Positions 10,401-19,673 of a stretch of 64,000 bases of DNA are shown here, piece by piece. This DNA is from Austropuccinia psidii (taxonomy: Eukaryota; Basidiomycota; Pucciniomycetes; Pucciniales; Sphaerophragmiaceae). The stretch is taken from contig JALGQZ010000003.1 in NCBI GenBank assembly GCA_023105745.1, positions 46,284,196 through 46,348,195 on the forward strand. The letters run 5' to 3'. Made by a program: the position numbers and the translations under genes. The stretch's first letter is position 1; each line of letters opens with the position of its first letter. The notes below the pieces were generated by a model. That model ran no database searches, was not told the DNA's origin, and saw only the letters and a program-made list of their open reading frames with translations.

Positions 10401-11156
10401 AGGAACAACCTTCAACACAGTTTCAATTTCTTCTGGCTCTTCCTCCTCATCCCACTGCTCCTCCAGGGATGCATGAAAAGATAAGGGAGGAAGGTCCATA
10501 TCCCCTTGGAAGAGATGAAGTGAAGATATGGCAACATCTTCTCCAACATCCTTTATCTCTTTGAAGACTTCATCTCTTGATGGAAGTAATGACTGAGAGG
10601 GAATTATGGAAGGGATATGGACAGAAGAAGGGATGGAAGGTGTCTTAAGTTCACCAGCCAGAGCAACACTGTTGACAGCAGTGGCTAAGTCATTACTAGT
10701 AAAAGGAATAATACCACTAGAATCCTTATGATTAGAATCATAGGTGATCAATCCATTTTTCCAATCAATAATGGGATTGAAATGGTAAAGGAAATCATAG
10801 CCCAATATCAGGTCTTCTCCTTTGGGTGAATCTATGATAAAGAAATCCCATTCAAAGCTTGGGAAGGAAGGCAAGTCAACTACCCACTTGGTATAATGGG
10901 TGATGAACAAGGCAGGGGATTCATTAGAATCCAAAATGAAAAGAGGAATCTTTTCAGGGAGCTCTGACAGAGTCAATGAGTACTTGAGAACAAAATTCTT
11001 TGCAATAAAAGAGTTTGTAGCACCAGAATCAATGAGAATACTATAAAAAATATCAGAGACAGAAGAGAAAATAAGAAATTTTAAAGATTTATTGAAACTA
11101 GTATTCAGAGTGCACAATTGTGCTCTTGAAGGAAATAAGTGAGAACCATTGAACAC
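7455..11156 (-). CDS. pol: pol polyprotein of element B: protease, reverse transcriptase, RNase H, integrase, chromodomain
   Basis: Open for 1233 codons from the GTG at 11156, and in frame back to the TAG at about 11190, so it is probably translated by -1 frameshifting from gag. Domains: aspartic protease (ILIDSGAT, D43), reverse transcriptase ([21 protein letters not shown] at about 439-442), RNase H ([13 protein letters not shown], about 585), and integrase with zinc-binding HDSPLAGHPG ... CQQC (about 808-850). The integrase core has SMDF, VSDRG and GQTERVN, with exactly 35 residues between the second D and the E. A GPF motif and a C-terminal chromodomain (about 1165-1215, VEWKGF ... WEPASNL) follow. 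No internal stop. The enzymes copy the element RNA to DNA and integrate it in the nucleus. The family is the chromovirus branch of Ty3/gypsy. Confidence 0.95.
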   Translation of the reverse strand: MFNGSHLFPSRAQLCTLNTSFNKSLKFLIFSSVSDIFYSILIDSGATNSFIAKNFVLKYSLTLSELPEKIPLFILDSNESPALFITHYTKWVVDLPSFPSFEWDFFIIDSPKGEDLILGYDFLYHFNPIIDWKNGLITYDSNHKDSSGIIPFTSNDLATAVNSVALAGELKTPSIPSSVHIPSIIPSQSLLPSRDEVFKEIKDVGEDVAISSLHLFQGDMDLPPLSFHASLEEQWDEEEEPEEIETVLKVVPPAYHQYLDVFSKVKAEKLPPHRACDHHIELEGLLPPIGVIYSLSNQESETLRAYISENVEKGFIRPSSSSTGAPVLFVKKKDGGLRLCVDYRKLNAVTRKNRYPVPPMNQLLTVFNGSTIFSKIDLCGAYNLLRIKEGDEHLTAFRTKYGSYEYLVMPFGLTNAPASFQNLVNDIFADFLDVFVVVYLDDIMVFSSSEEEHVKHVASVLQRLRDNNLFAKASKCVFHASSVEYLGYVVSSDGLKMDSSKVQQILNWPQPRNIKALQSFLGFANFYRRFIKNYSKKITSLTSLLKKDSPFIFNEEALSQFQALKEAFTSAPILSHFNPSLPTIVETDASDYALGAVLSQVNDSGKHPIAFDSRKLLPAELNYEIHDKELLGIVWALKRWRAFLLSLSNPFEVLTDHSSLQYFMSSKVLTRRQARWAEFLSEFHFTITYRPGRLATLPDALSRRDDVYPERGVDFISKNPQNFHQVLKQDGIQESRFFSIKVEIFSDLVDKIQEEVWQDKDYKEILKQLARGESVPDYSLEPQAKLLLFKDRVVIPSNEELQLNILQKRHDSPLAGHPGQEKTLKLIKRDFYWAGMNQFIKDYVSSCQQCSRNKNIHHKKFGLLKPLSIPSGPWNSLSMDFITQLPLSNNFDSILVVVDRFSKMAIFIPTYGTITALDLAQIFISHVFSKHGLPVSIVSDRGSLFVSSFWTQLCQQLKISRDLSTAFHPETDGQTERVNQILEQYLRMYVSYHQDDWYTWLPLAEFAYNNAEHSSTKQSPFFTIYGRNPSFDSIHISQDSPAGKLSTKLQSVQQVVKEELESAIRRFKKYADRNRAIPPDFQPGDKVWLASKNIKTTRPTKKLSERWLGPFEVLKKIGSHAYHLKLPQQWKTVHPVFHVSLLEPVKHSTIPNRHQLPPPPVLVEEQEEWEVAQVLDSKLKRGNLWYLVEWKGFSEDPERATWEPASNLTNSPDLVKDFHSLYPDKPGPNTSRV

Positions 11157-11170
11157 ATCATGATCCCCAC

Positions 11171-12532
11171 TCAGGCTTTTCCCTGCTTGCTAGGGAAGCC
11201 TCCTGATGATGACCCAGGCTTGTTCTGGGGTCTCTTGAAGCATTTTTCAATTGGGTGCTTGCCACCACAATAAGTACACAACCCTGCTTGAATCCTCCTC
11301 TCCTTTTCAGAACCGATTAATTTATTGTCCTTATTGAGGAGAGCAGCATGGGGTTTGTCCTTTGAAGATTGAAATTGCTTGCCCTTCTTATTCTTCTTCT
11401 GATGAGGCCTCTTTTGAAATGAGTTTTGAGGAGGCCTAGACTGATTGGATCCACTGACTGGAGGCTTCTTTTCTTGATTGCCACCCTTTTCCTTTTGCCT
11501 CTCATGATATCTTGTGTCTAATTCTAGAGTGACATCCATAAGTTCTTGAAGAGTATCAAAAGTTCCAGGGTGAGAAGCCAACTGATCCAATAATCTTGAT
11601 GCCAATCCTCTTCTGTAAAAATGGATATAAGCTCTTTCCCCCCAATCTCCAATTCTTGACATTAAGCTTCTGAAATCTGCTATGTACAAGGAAACATGAC
11701 CACTTTCCTTCATCCTCAAATTGTCCAACTCTTGTTCAGCTTTCCTGACTTCATTGGGGTCACCAAACAGAGTGAATAATTGAGATTCAAACAATGGCCA
11801 GTTATTGAGGAGGTAGGAAGGGTCTTCATTGGAAATATTTGAGAGGTAAGGTTCAATCCATTTTCCAGCTCTGCCAGTAAGAAAAGAAGTTGAGTACAAA
11901 ACCTTCTTCCTGTCAGAGAAGAAGTTTGCTGGATCATTATGGAAAATTAGCTGACAGGATTGGATAAATCCTCTCAACTTATGAGCTTGAGTACCATCAA
12001 AAGAATCAGGTGCCTTCATGGATGGAGTCTTGAAAGCAGGGGCTTTGGAATTGTCCCTGGGGGCAACTGCTTGAGTGAGTTGTCCCATGAATTGAGTCAT
12101 CTGCTCCATCATCTTGAGGAGACTTGGATCAGTTTGAGAGACAAGAGGTTGACTAGAAAGGGCTAGATTAGAACCCTGAGGCACCTCTGGAGCATTTGCC
12201 AAGGCATCTGCCACTTCAGTTTCCCCAGAATCTTCCTCTTCCACAGACTCTTCCCCCTCTTCATCTTCAACTTCCCCTAATCTTGCTCTTGCACCTTCAG
12301 ACATGCCAGGGTAGCCACCCAAAAGTCCAGAAAAGGATCTTGATCTTCTAGATTTCATTCCACCTCTTCTTGAGGGTGCTGCTCCTTCCATTGGTGGTCC
12401 TCTGTCCAAATTTGCACTCAGTTGATGAACTGATGGTGTGCGGTCAAGAGGAGCCCTTGCTGTAGGAGTGAGAACAGCTGGAATTTTCTGGGATCTATTA
12501 TTCTTTGCTGGGGGGCTATGCTGGACTGGCAT
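11171..12532 (-). CDS. gag: gag of element B
   Basis: 453 residues from ATG 12532. The N-terminus (1-90) is basic and proline-rich, followed by an acidic stretch (EDEEGEESVEEED). A retrotransposon gag core (about 165-345) has FDGTQAHKLRGFIQSCQLIF, and a lysine-rich tail ends with a short zinc knuckle C-x2-C-x3-H-x4-C (CTYCGGKHPIEKC, about 418-430). The spacing is one residue shorter than the usual CCHC box. The protein should form the particle that packages element RNA in the cytoplasm. The stop TGA lies six bases beyond a slippery GGGAAAA that leads into pol. Confidence 0.93.
   Translation of the reverse strand: MPVQHSPPAKNNRSQKIPAVLTPTARAPLDRTPSVHQLSANLDRGPPMEGAAPSRRGGMKSRRSRSFSGLLGGYPGMSEGARARLGEVEDEEGEESVEEEDSGETEVADALANAPEVPQGSNLALSSQPLVSQTDPSLLKMMEQMTQFMGQLTQAVAPRDNSKAPAFKTPSMKAPDSFDGTQAHKLRGFIQSCQLIFHNDPANFFSDRKKVLYSTSFLTGRAGKWIEPYLSNISNEDPSYLLNNWPLFESQLFTLFGDPNEVRKAEQELDNLRMKESGHVSLYIADFRSLMSRIGDWGERAYIHFYRRGLASRLLDQLASHPGTFDTLQELMDVTLELDTRYHERQKEKGGNQEKKPPVSGSNQSRPPQNSFQKRPHQKKNKKGKQFQSSKDKPHAALLNKDNKLIGSEKERRIQAGLCTYCGGKHPIEKCFKRPQNKPGSSSGGFPSKQGKA
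11177..11183 (-). promoter_or_regulatory. -1 ribosomal frameshift heptamer G GGA AAA between gag and pol
   Basis: Sense strand CAG GGA AAA GCC TGA in the gag frame. The heptamer fits X XXY YYZ in the right phase, and slipping back one base gives GGG AAA AGC CTG AGT, the pol frame. Element C has the same heptamer (16099-16105). Confidence 0.75.
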
Positions 12533-13159
12533 TATGAAAAGAATTAAAATAACTTGATGGTATTAAGAAGAATAATCAGGCTTGGCCAAATCAATCACAA
12601 TAAAATCTTGATGAATCTTGAGGAATCAATTCAAATCTTGAGGAATCAAATTCAATCAACAGTCAAATAAATTCAATCAATCAATAATCAATTCAATCAA
12701 ATATCAATAATCTTGAGGAAATCAATAATCAATCAATAATCAATCAATAAGTGTCTTCAAATGAAATCAAGTCTTGAGGAATCAATCAATCAGTTCAAAA
12801 TCTTCAGAAATCAATTCAATATCTTGAGAGTTCAAAGTCAATAAATCCAATAAATCCTGAATCAATAACCCAAATGAATCCCAATGAATAATCCAATCAA
12901 TTAAACCAATCAATAATCCCTGGATAAAACCTGAATAAAAACACAGAAGTAATTTGATTGATAAAAATAAAATAAAGTGATGAAATGGTCAGCAATGATT
13001 AAGAAAGGAAAAAGAATCAATTTTCATAAGAATGAAATGAATGAGATGAAAATTGATGAAAGAGAAAATTTCATAGAAAATCATAAAATCATGAAAAGGT
13101 CATAATTGATGAATGAGAGGAAATGAATATAAATGAATGAAGAGAAAGAATCAAATATG
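12533..13159 (-). repeat. leader of element B with AATC-type low-complexity repeats
   Basis: Untranslated sequence between the primer-binding site and gag. The part 12593-12900 is built of degenerate AATCAATCAATAA units and repeated TCTTGAGGAATCAA motifs. C has the same kind of leader. The region may hold RNA packaging signals, which I cannot recognise. Confidence 0.65.
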
Positions 13160-13173
13160 AGTTAATTAATTTA
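13160..13173 (-). promoter_or_regulatory. self-complementary primer-binding site of element B
   Basis: Sense TAAATTAATTAACT sits one base after the 5' LTR and is the exact 14-nt reverse complement of AGTTAATTAATTTA inside the LTR (minus strand of 13536-13549). There is no TGG tRNA-type start. This is the arrangement of self-priming Tf1/sushi elements, where the RNA 5' end folds back as the primer. Confidence 0.75.
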
Positions 13174-13174
13174 A

Positions 13175-13933
13175 TGTCACAGGGGCTCTTCGAAGTGAAG
13201 AGGGCCTGGCACTCAGTAAACTGGGACTCACTTATGGAGGGCTCAAAGATAAGATAAAAGGGGATACACTTAAGAGTGTTAAAGATAAATTGCTAAAGAA
13301 TAAATATAAGAAAAGCAGCAACAAAAGATAAGAGTAAAAGAATAGAAGAGCCAACCACAAACAAGTCCAAGTCCACTGTTTCAACCTGTCAGAATGGAAA
13401 GAGAAGGGTTAATAAGGATATGGCCACCCAACTCATACTGTACAGGAAAAGAGAGAAATGCAAAGACTAACTTAAGATTAAATAATTATAATACCCAAAA
13501 TAAGGATAAGAGTAATTATAAAATAATAAATAAACTAAATTAATTAACTGGGGAAAAGTCCCCAGGGGGGAGAAAGAGGGGCTGGTATATGTGAGAATCA
13601 CCAGCCCTGATCCAGAGAAGAATTTTCATGAGAATAATTGATTGTTGAATTGAGTCTGGCCAATACAGGTCCTGTACAGCTGTACAGAACCTGTACAAGA
13701 GGTGTGGTGTATTTGAGTGATCATACAGTTTCATACTGGTGTATTGAAACTGTATTGGGTGAATCCATCCTGTACAAGTATTGACAGGCTGTATTGATGT
13801 ACCAAACTGTATGCATGTTTCAGAATGAAGATTGCTGAAACTGACTGCTGATGCAGATACTGGATTTGCTGATTTGAGGTGTTTGAGTGGGTGTATGAAT
13901 GAATACCCTTACCCCTGATGGATGGTTGTTACA
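13175..13933 (-). repeat. 5' LTR of element B
   Basis: 759 bp with TG...CA ends. The palindrome CTGGGGACTTTTCCCCAG (sense, 13565-13548) lies at the predicted RNA start (about 13549), and a TATA-like CATATACC lies about 40 bases upstream. It has the 15 bases missing from the 3' LTR. Confidence 0.93.
13548..13565 (-). promoter_or_regulatory. palindrome at the predicted transcription start of element B
   Basis: Seven-base arms CTGGGGA / TCCCCAG around a 4-base loop. The same arms with a 5-base loop occur in the C LTR (18488-18506), and the B 3' LTR has it at 4058-4075. It could be a protein-binding operator or an RNA hairpin. Confidence 0.55.
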
Positions 13934-13938
13934 GAAGT
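13934..13938. other. target site duplication GAAGT, right of element B
   Basis: Partner of 3695-3699; see the left copy. Confidence 0.92.
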
Positions 13939-16098
13939 CCTCCTCCCTCTCCGGATAAACATTGACCCGACGTGATAAGGCATCCAGAAGAGTAGCTAGG
14001 CGGCCAGGGCGGTAAGTGATTGAAAAATGAAATTCAGAAAGGAATTCAGCCCAACGGGCTTGAAGGCAAGTGAGTACTTTGGAGGTCATGAAGTATTGAA
14101 GGGAAGAGTGATTGGTGAGAACTTCAAAAGGGGAAGACAGTGAAAGAAGAAAAGCCCTCCAGCGCTTGAGAGCCCAGACGATGCCAAGGAGTTCCTTGTC
14201 ATGAATTTCATAATTGAGCTCTTCTGGGATACGCTTGCAGCTGTCAAATGCAATGGGATGTTTTCCTGAGTCAGAGACCTGACTCAGTACAGCACCCAAA
14301 GCATAATCTGATGCATCGGTCTCTACAATGGTGGGTAGAGAAGGATTGAAGTGGGAAAGGATTGGAGAGGTGGTGAAAGCCTATTTGAGTTGGTGAAACT
14401 GACTGAGAGCTTCCTCATTGAGGGGAAAACATGAATCTTTCTTGAGGAAACTGGTGAGTGAACTGATCTTCTTTGAATAATTCTTGATGAAACGGCGGTA
14501 GAAATTGGCAACTCCAAGGAAGGATTGAAGAGCCTTGAGGTTTCTTGGAGGCAGCCAATTGAGAATCTGCTGGACTTTTGCTTGGTCCATCTTGAAGCCT
14601 TCAGAAGAAACTACATAACAAAGATATTCCACACTTGAAACATGAAACAGGCATTTGGACGCCTTAGCAAAAAGGTTCTTGGCTCTGAGTCTGGAAAGAA
14701 CAGTGGACACATGAGTGACATGTTCTTCCTCAGATTTGAAAAAGACCATAATGTCATCCAAATAAACCACAACATAAACATCAAGAAGATCTTGAAAGAT
14801 ATCATTGACAAGATTTTGAAAAGAAGCAGGAGCATTGGTGAGCCCAAATGGCATAACCAAGTACTCATAACTGCCATATTTAGTTCTAAAACAAGTCAAG
14901 TGTTCATCACCCTCCTTGATTCTGAGCAGGTTATCTGCACCACGCAAATCAATCTTGGAGAAAATAGAAGAACCATTAAAAACATTGAGAATCTGATTCA
15001 TAGGGGGAACAGGATACTTGTTCTTCCTAGTAACAGAATTGAGTTTGCGGTAATCAACACACAAACGGAGGCCACCATCTTTCTTTTTGACAAAGAGGAC
15101 AGGTGCTCCTGTTGAAGAGGAGCTTGGCCAGATGAAACCTTTCTCTACATTCTCTGAAATTTAGGCCCTGAGTGTATCTGACTCTTGTTTGGATAAAGAG
15201 TAGATCACCCCAACTGGAGGTAGAGACCCCTCCAGCTCAATATGATGATCACAGGCACAGTGAGGAGGAAGTTTTTCTGCTTTCATCTTGGAGAATACAT
15301 CCAAGTATTGGTGATAGACAGAAGGAAAGACCTTCATCACAGTTTCTACTTCTTCTGGCTCTTCCTCTTCATCCCACAACTCCTCCAGGCAGTCGTGATA
15401 AGATGAAGGAGGAAGGTCCATATTCCCAAAGAGGAGATGAAGTGAAGATACAGAATTATCTTCTCCAACATCTTTAATCTCTTTGAAGACTTCATCTCCA
15501 GATAATGGTAATGACTGATGGGAATTAAGGGAAGGAATATGGACAGAAGATGGAATTGATGGTGTTCTAGAATCACCAACCAGAACTGCACATGATTTGG
15601 AAGTAGAAGAGTCATTATGGAAAGAATTAGGAGGATCACAATAATCCTTATGATCAGCATTAAAGGTGATCAGCCCTTGCCTCCAATCAATAGAAGGATT
15701 AAAGTGATTTAGAAAGTCAAAGCCCAATATGAGGTCCTCTCCCTTGGGAGTATCAATGACAAAAAAGTCCCATTCAAAGCTTGGGAAGGAAGGGAGCTCA
15801 ACCATATATTTAGTAGGGTGAGTCACAAATAAGGAAGGGGACTCAAAAGGGTCCAAAATGATAAGAGGAATCTTCTCTGGAAGTTCTGACATAGTCAATT
15901 AGTACTTGTGAACAAACTGCTTTGCAATAAATGAGTGTGTAGCACCAGAATCAATGAGAATACTGTAAGAAACATCAGAAAGAGAAGAAAAAACAAAAAA
16001 TTTAAGAGAATTTTTGAGACCAGTATTCAGAATGCACAATTGTTCTCTGGAAGGAGAACTGTGAAGACCATTGAACACAACATGGTCTCCACTCAGGC

Positions 16099-16105
16099 TT
16101 TTCCC
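16099..16105 (-). promoter_or_regulatory. -1 frameshift heptamer of element C
   Basis: The context CAGGGAAAAGCCTGAGTGG on the sense strand is the same as in B and in the same phase. Here an earlier in-frame TGA at 16123 would stop gag before it. Confidence 0.7.
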
Positions 16106-17410
16106 TGGCTGGGAAATTGGCCTCACGGTTGGGTAAGCTTGTTTTGAGGTCTTTTGAAGCAAGACTCAAGACTATGCTTCCCACCACAATGGGTAAAGAG
16201 ACCCTCTTTGATTGTTCTTTCTTTTTCAGAATTCATGAGCTTGAAGTCCTTATTCAACAAAGAAGAATGGGGCTTGTCCCTCTTCTGAAAATTCTTCTTC
16301 TTCTTGTGACTTGAACTTGAAGAATTTTGAGGATGAGAAGTACTTGATCTTGGGGATTCAAGTTTCTTCTCTTGATAGTGATTCTTCTCCTTTTGCCTTT
16401 CATGGTACCTGGTATCAAGTTCCAGGGTAACATCCATTAAGTCTTGGAGAGAATCAATTCTTGAAGGATGGGAGGCCAATTGATCCAATATCCTGGATGG
16501 AAATCCCTTCCTGAAATGATGGATGAGAGCCCTTTCACCCCAATCCCCAATTCTTGAAACTAAACTCCTGAAATCGGCTATGTATATTGAAACATGGCCA
16601 CCTTCCTTCATTCTTAGTGAATCCAATTCTGCTTCAGACTTTCTGACTTCATTTGGGTCACCAAATAGAGTGAAGAGTTGAGATTCAAATAAAAGCCAAG
16701 AATTGAGAAGGTAATTGGAGTCTTGATTGGTGAGATTGGAAAGATAAGGCTCAATCCATCTTGCAGCCCTGCCAATGAGAAATGAAGTGGCATAAAGAAC
16801 CTTCTTTCTGTCTTGAGAGAAGTTTGCCGGGTCATTATGAAAGATTAATTGGCATGACTGAAGGAAGCTTCTGACTTTGAAGGGCTGAGTCCCATCAAAG
16901 CATTCTGGTGCCTTCATAGATAGATTCTTGAAGGCTGGTGGTCTTGATGATCCAGAAGAAGAAGCTTCTTGAAGATTGGCCATAATTTGAGTCATCTGCT
17001 GCATAATGGCCAATAAAGATGGTTCAGATTGATGAGAGACATGCTGATCAGACTGGGCTAGAGTTGGTCCTCCAGTACTTTGGGATGCCCCCACAGGATC
17101 AGGAACACCTTCAGTACCATCAGACTCTTCCTCTTCCACAGAATTCTCCTCCTCCTCATCATCATCTTCACCTTGAACCTTGAGACCGGTTCTTGAAAGT
17201 CCTGGAAAACCGCCAACCACTCCTGATAGTGAAATTGATCTTCTTGGCCCTCTTCCTTCCTTCCATGTGGGGTCCTCTATCCAATCGGGCCCTCAGTTGA
17301 GGAACTGCTGGGGTGCCATCAAGAGGAACTCTTGGAGTTGGAGTAAGAGCAGCTTGAGCTCTGGCCTGAGATCTTGTTTGTCTTGCAGGGGGTGAATGTT
17401 TGACAGGCAT
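16106..17410 (-). pseudogene. gag: gag of element C (frameshift and early stop)
   Basis: Homologous to B gag from MPVKHSPPAR to FKRPQNK. The N-terminal frame (17410-17168) and the main frame (17220-16123) must be joined by a frameshift around 17230-17270. A TGA at 16123 ends it before the slippery site. The first cysteine of the zinc knuckle has become F (LFTHCGGKH). The acidic stretch and the gag core (FDGTQPFKVRSFLQSCQLIF) are kept. Confidence 0.88.
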
Positions 17411-18097
17411 GATTTCAGGAATAAAAAGTTAAAATAAATGAATCAAAAAAAATCAAAACTTTCTTGACGTATGGAAACAACAATCAAATCTTGAGGAAAT
17501 CAATGAATCAATTAAAATCTTTAGGTACGTCAATCAATCAAAGTCAAATGAGTCTTGAAGTCAGAAATCAATATCAATGAAAATCTTGAAGTCAATAAAA
17601 TCAACCAATCAAATCAATAAAAATCAAATCTTGCAGAGAAAATCAATCAGGAAAATGAATTCTTGAGTCAAAATCAATTTATGTCAATTCTTGTCAGGTC
17701 AGTTAATTTTCTTGAAGTAAATGTCAATTATATCAAATCAGTCAATCAAATCAATAATCAAGTGAATTCTTCCTGAAAATCAAAATTCTTGAAGAAAAAT
17801 CAAATTGAATCCTGATATGAAGAACGTGTCTGAACAATCTGATGAGCAATTTGAAAATCAAAATGATAAGACACCTGAATGAAGGATGAAATGAGATTGA
17901 TGATTGAGATTAAGATTGAAAAAGATAACAAAAATAAAAATTGGGTCAGATTTCAATTTTCAGAATGAAGAATGAATGAGAGAAAATTGAGAGGTGACAA
18001 AGAATCATTAAATTCATAAGCATCAAAGAGTCATAATTTCAAAGAATGAATGAATGAAATTGATGAAGAATGAATGAATAGAATGAAAGAAATTATG
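17411..18097 (-). repeat. leader of element C with AATC-type low-complexity repeats
   Basis: Same composition as the B leader: repeated CAATCAAATCAATAA and TCTTGA motifs. No reading frame. Confidence 0.6.
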
Positions 18098-18111
18098 AGT
18101 TAATTAATATA
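18098..18111 (-). promoter_or_regulatory. self-complementary primer-binding site of element C
   Basis: Plus strand AGTTAATTAATATA. The same 14 bases occur on the sense strand of the LTR (minus strand of 18476-18489), so the site in RNA is complementary to the predicted RNA 5' end. B has T where C has A at position 12, in both members of the pair. Confidence 0.72.
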
Positions 18112-18112
18112 A

Positions 18113-19673
18113 TGTCACAGGGGCTCTTATGGAAGAAAGAGGGCCTGGCACTCAGGAATCAAGAACTCACTTGGAGGGTTCCAAAAGATAAAGGAATAAT
18201 AAAGATTTAATTTCTTTAAAGAAGAAGAATGGAAAAGACAAGTATGCCAAAGATAAAAGAAAAGAATAAGAAGACAAAGGCCAAGAAGCCAACCAAGTGA
18301 ATCCTCAATTCACTGTTTCAACCTTCCAGAAAAGGAATGTAATTAGTAAAGGATATGACCACCAATATCCACTGACAGGTGAGGAAGAAAAAGAGAAAGG
18401 GTGCTAATGACTGACTTAAGATTATCAGTATTAACTTTAATAAGGTAAAAGAAAATAAAGATAAAATAAATCCAATATATTAATTAACTGGGGAAAAAGT
18501 CCCCAGGTGATGAAAGGTGGCTGGTATATGTGAAAACTTGAAAGATTGATCCTGGAAGGTGAATCATTTGAATGTATTTTCCAAATTGAGAAATAAAGTT
18601 CTGGCCATCTTGAAATTTGAACTGTGTGATGGAATTCACACAGTGGAATGTGAAATGGCCCAATTGGGCCTAGGCCATACAGGTTGATTGGATGAGGCCT
18701 GTATGGATGAATTGAGTTGTCCAAGGAGTATTGAAATACTTGATGCCTTGACAACTGATTGAATTGATGTAATACCTCTTGAGAATTGCCCCTTTTGAAT
18801 AATCCTGAATAATGTACCAACTCAACTCCTGCAGATACAGTTGGTTGGGATCCTTTAAGAGTCTTCTGATTGCCACCATAACTTGTCAGACTGATGAGTT
18901 TAATAATCCTCCTTCAAAATGGGCGTTGGATTTTGAGACCTTGATATGGAAAGATAGAAATGGGTCCTGAAAACATCACCATTGGATTTCTGAGCAAAAA
19001 TGGTGCATAATGGTATATAATACCATATATGCACCACGCCTGCAACCTCAAGTACGGATGGCATGAAGGAATGGAAAGAATTCCCCATAGGTTGAGGGGA
19101 AGGCTGACTGAGCTGATCTGGTGGTCCATGGCCAAAAAAGGGTCCTACGGGATTTAAGGCCAAAATTGTGTCCATGGGGTTTTTGGCCAATTTTGGGTCC
19201 AAGGAATTGGTGACAAAAAGTGGCTCAGGTGAGCCCAATTGTGGTTTGGGGGCTGCCCCCTTTTGGCCAAAAGGGGCCTAATTGGCCTACAGACCGTACA
19301 GACCGTAGAAGCCGTAGGGGGCCTCAATGGCCCCAAAAGGCCATTTAGGCCAAAACCCCACTAATGAAAGGGGTTGGCCAGAAACCAATGGTGATGGCTA
19401 GGGAGCCTGGAGGCCCCTAGAAGACAAAAGGACCCCCAGGCCTAAAATCAAAGATGAAGGCCTGGGGGTTGGTGAGGTGGAAATTGGCCAAGAAGGCCAA
19501 TGAAGGCAGGATATGGCCTGAGGCTATAAATGGCCATTGGAATGGGTTATGGCTTCAGACCAATAGAACACCCAAGGGGGCCAATTGGCCATAAATGATA
19601 TGACGTGCCCAATTGGCTCCAGGTTGGATTGCCGCAACCATGAAGGAGGAGGGTCAAACTTGGGGTTGTGACA
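18113..19673 (-). repeat. 5' LTR of element C
   Basis: 1561 bp from TGTCACAGGGGCTC to TGTGACA. Its first part resembles the B LTR (same first 16 bases, same palindrome). Its second part is a GGCC-rich block not present in B. Confidence 0.9.

Larger units (their letters stand above)
3700..13933 (-). mobile_element. element B: intact Ty3/gypsy chromodomain LTR retrotransposon carrying an antisense gene
   Basis: A complete 10.2-kb element. In sense order on the minus strand it has a 5' LTR (13933-13175), a self-complementary primer-binding site, an AATC-rich leader, gag, pol in the -1 frame, two direct repeats, a 3' region holding a spliced gene on the opposite strand, a polypurine tract and a 3' LTR (4443-3700). 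The LTRs differ by a 15-base deletion and about two substitutions, and gag and pol are open, so it inserted recently and may still be active. It lies inside pol of element C with a perfect 5-bp target duplication. D (61886 onward) belongs to the same family. Confidence 0.93.
13934..16105 (-). pseudogene. pol: pol of element C, 5' part: protease, reverse transcriptase, RNase H
   Basis: The N-terminal two thirds of the C polyprotein, homologous to B. It has protease LIDSGATHSFI (about 15920-15960), reverse transcriptase with VDYRKLN and YLDD (about 14760), and RNase [14 protein letters not shown] (about 14310). Reading is interrupted by at least three in-frame stops where B has sense codons: near 15900 (after HKY), near 15161 (after TLRA) and near 14380 (after QLK). 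The frame otherwise runs unbroken to the B insertion at 13934 and resumes at 3699. The element is therefore dead and older than B. Confidence 0.9.
13939..19673 (-). mobile_element. element C, 5' part (Ty3/gypsy, disrupted by element B)
   Basis: 5' LTR 18113-19673, primer-binding site, leader, gag and most of pol; the remainder is 1-3699. It is a related but distinct subfamily from B. Its LTR is about twice as long (1561 bp), its 3' region is short, and it has no antisense gene. Confidence 0.9.

Noticed and set aside
13548..13565. The palindrome resembles a kappa-B site
   Set aside because: Fungi lack NF-kappa-B; the likeness is coincidental. The conserved palindrome itself is reported without that label.
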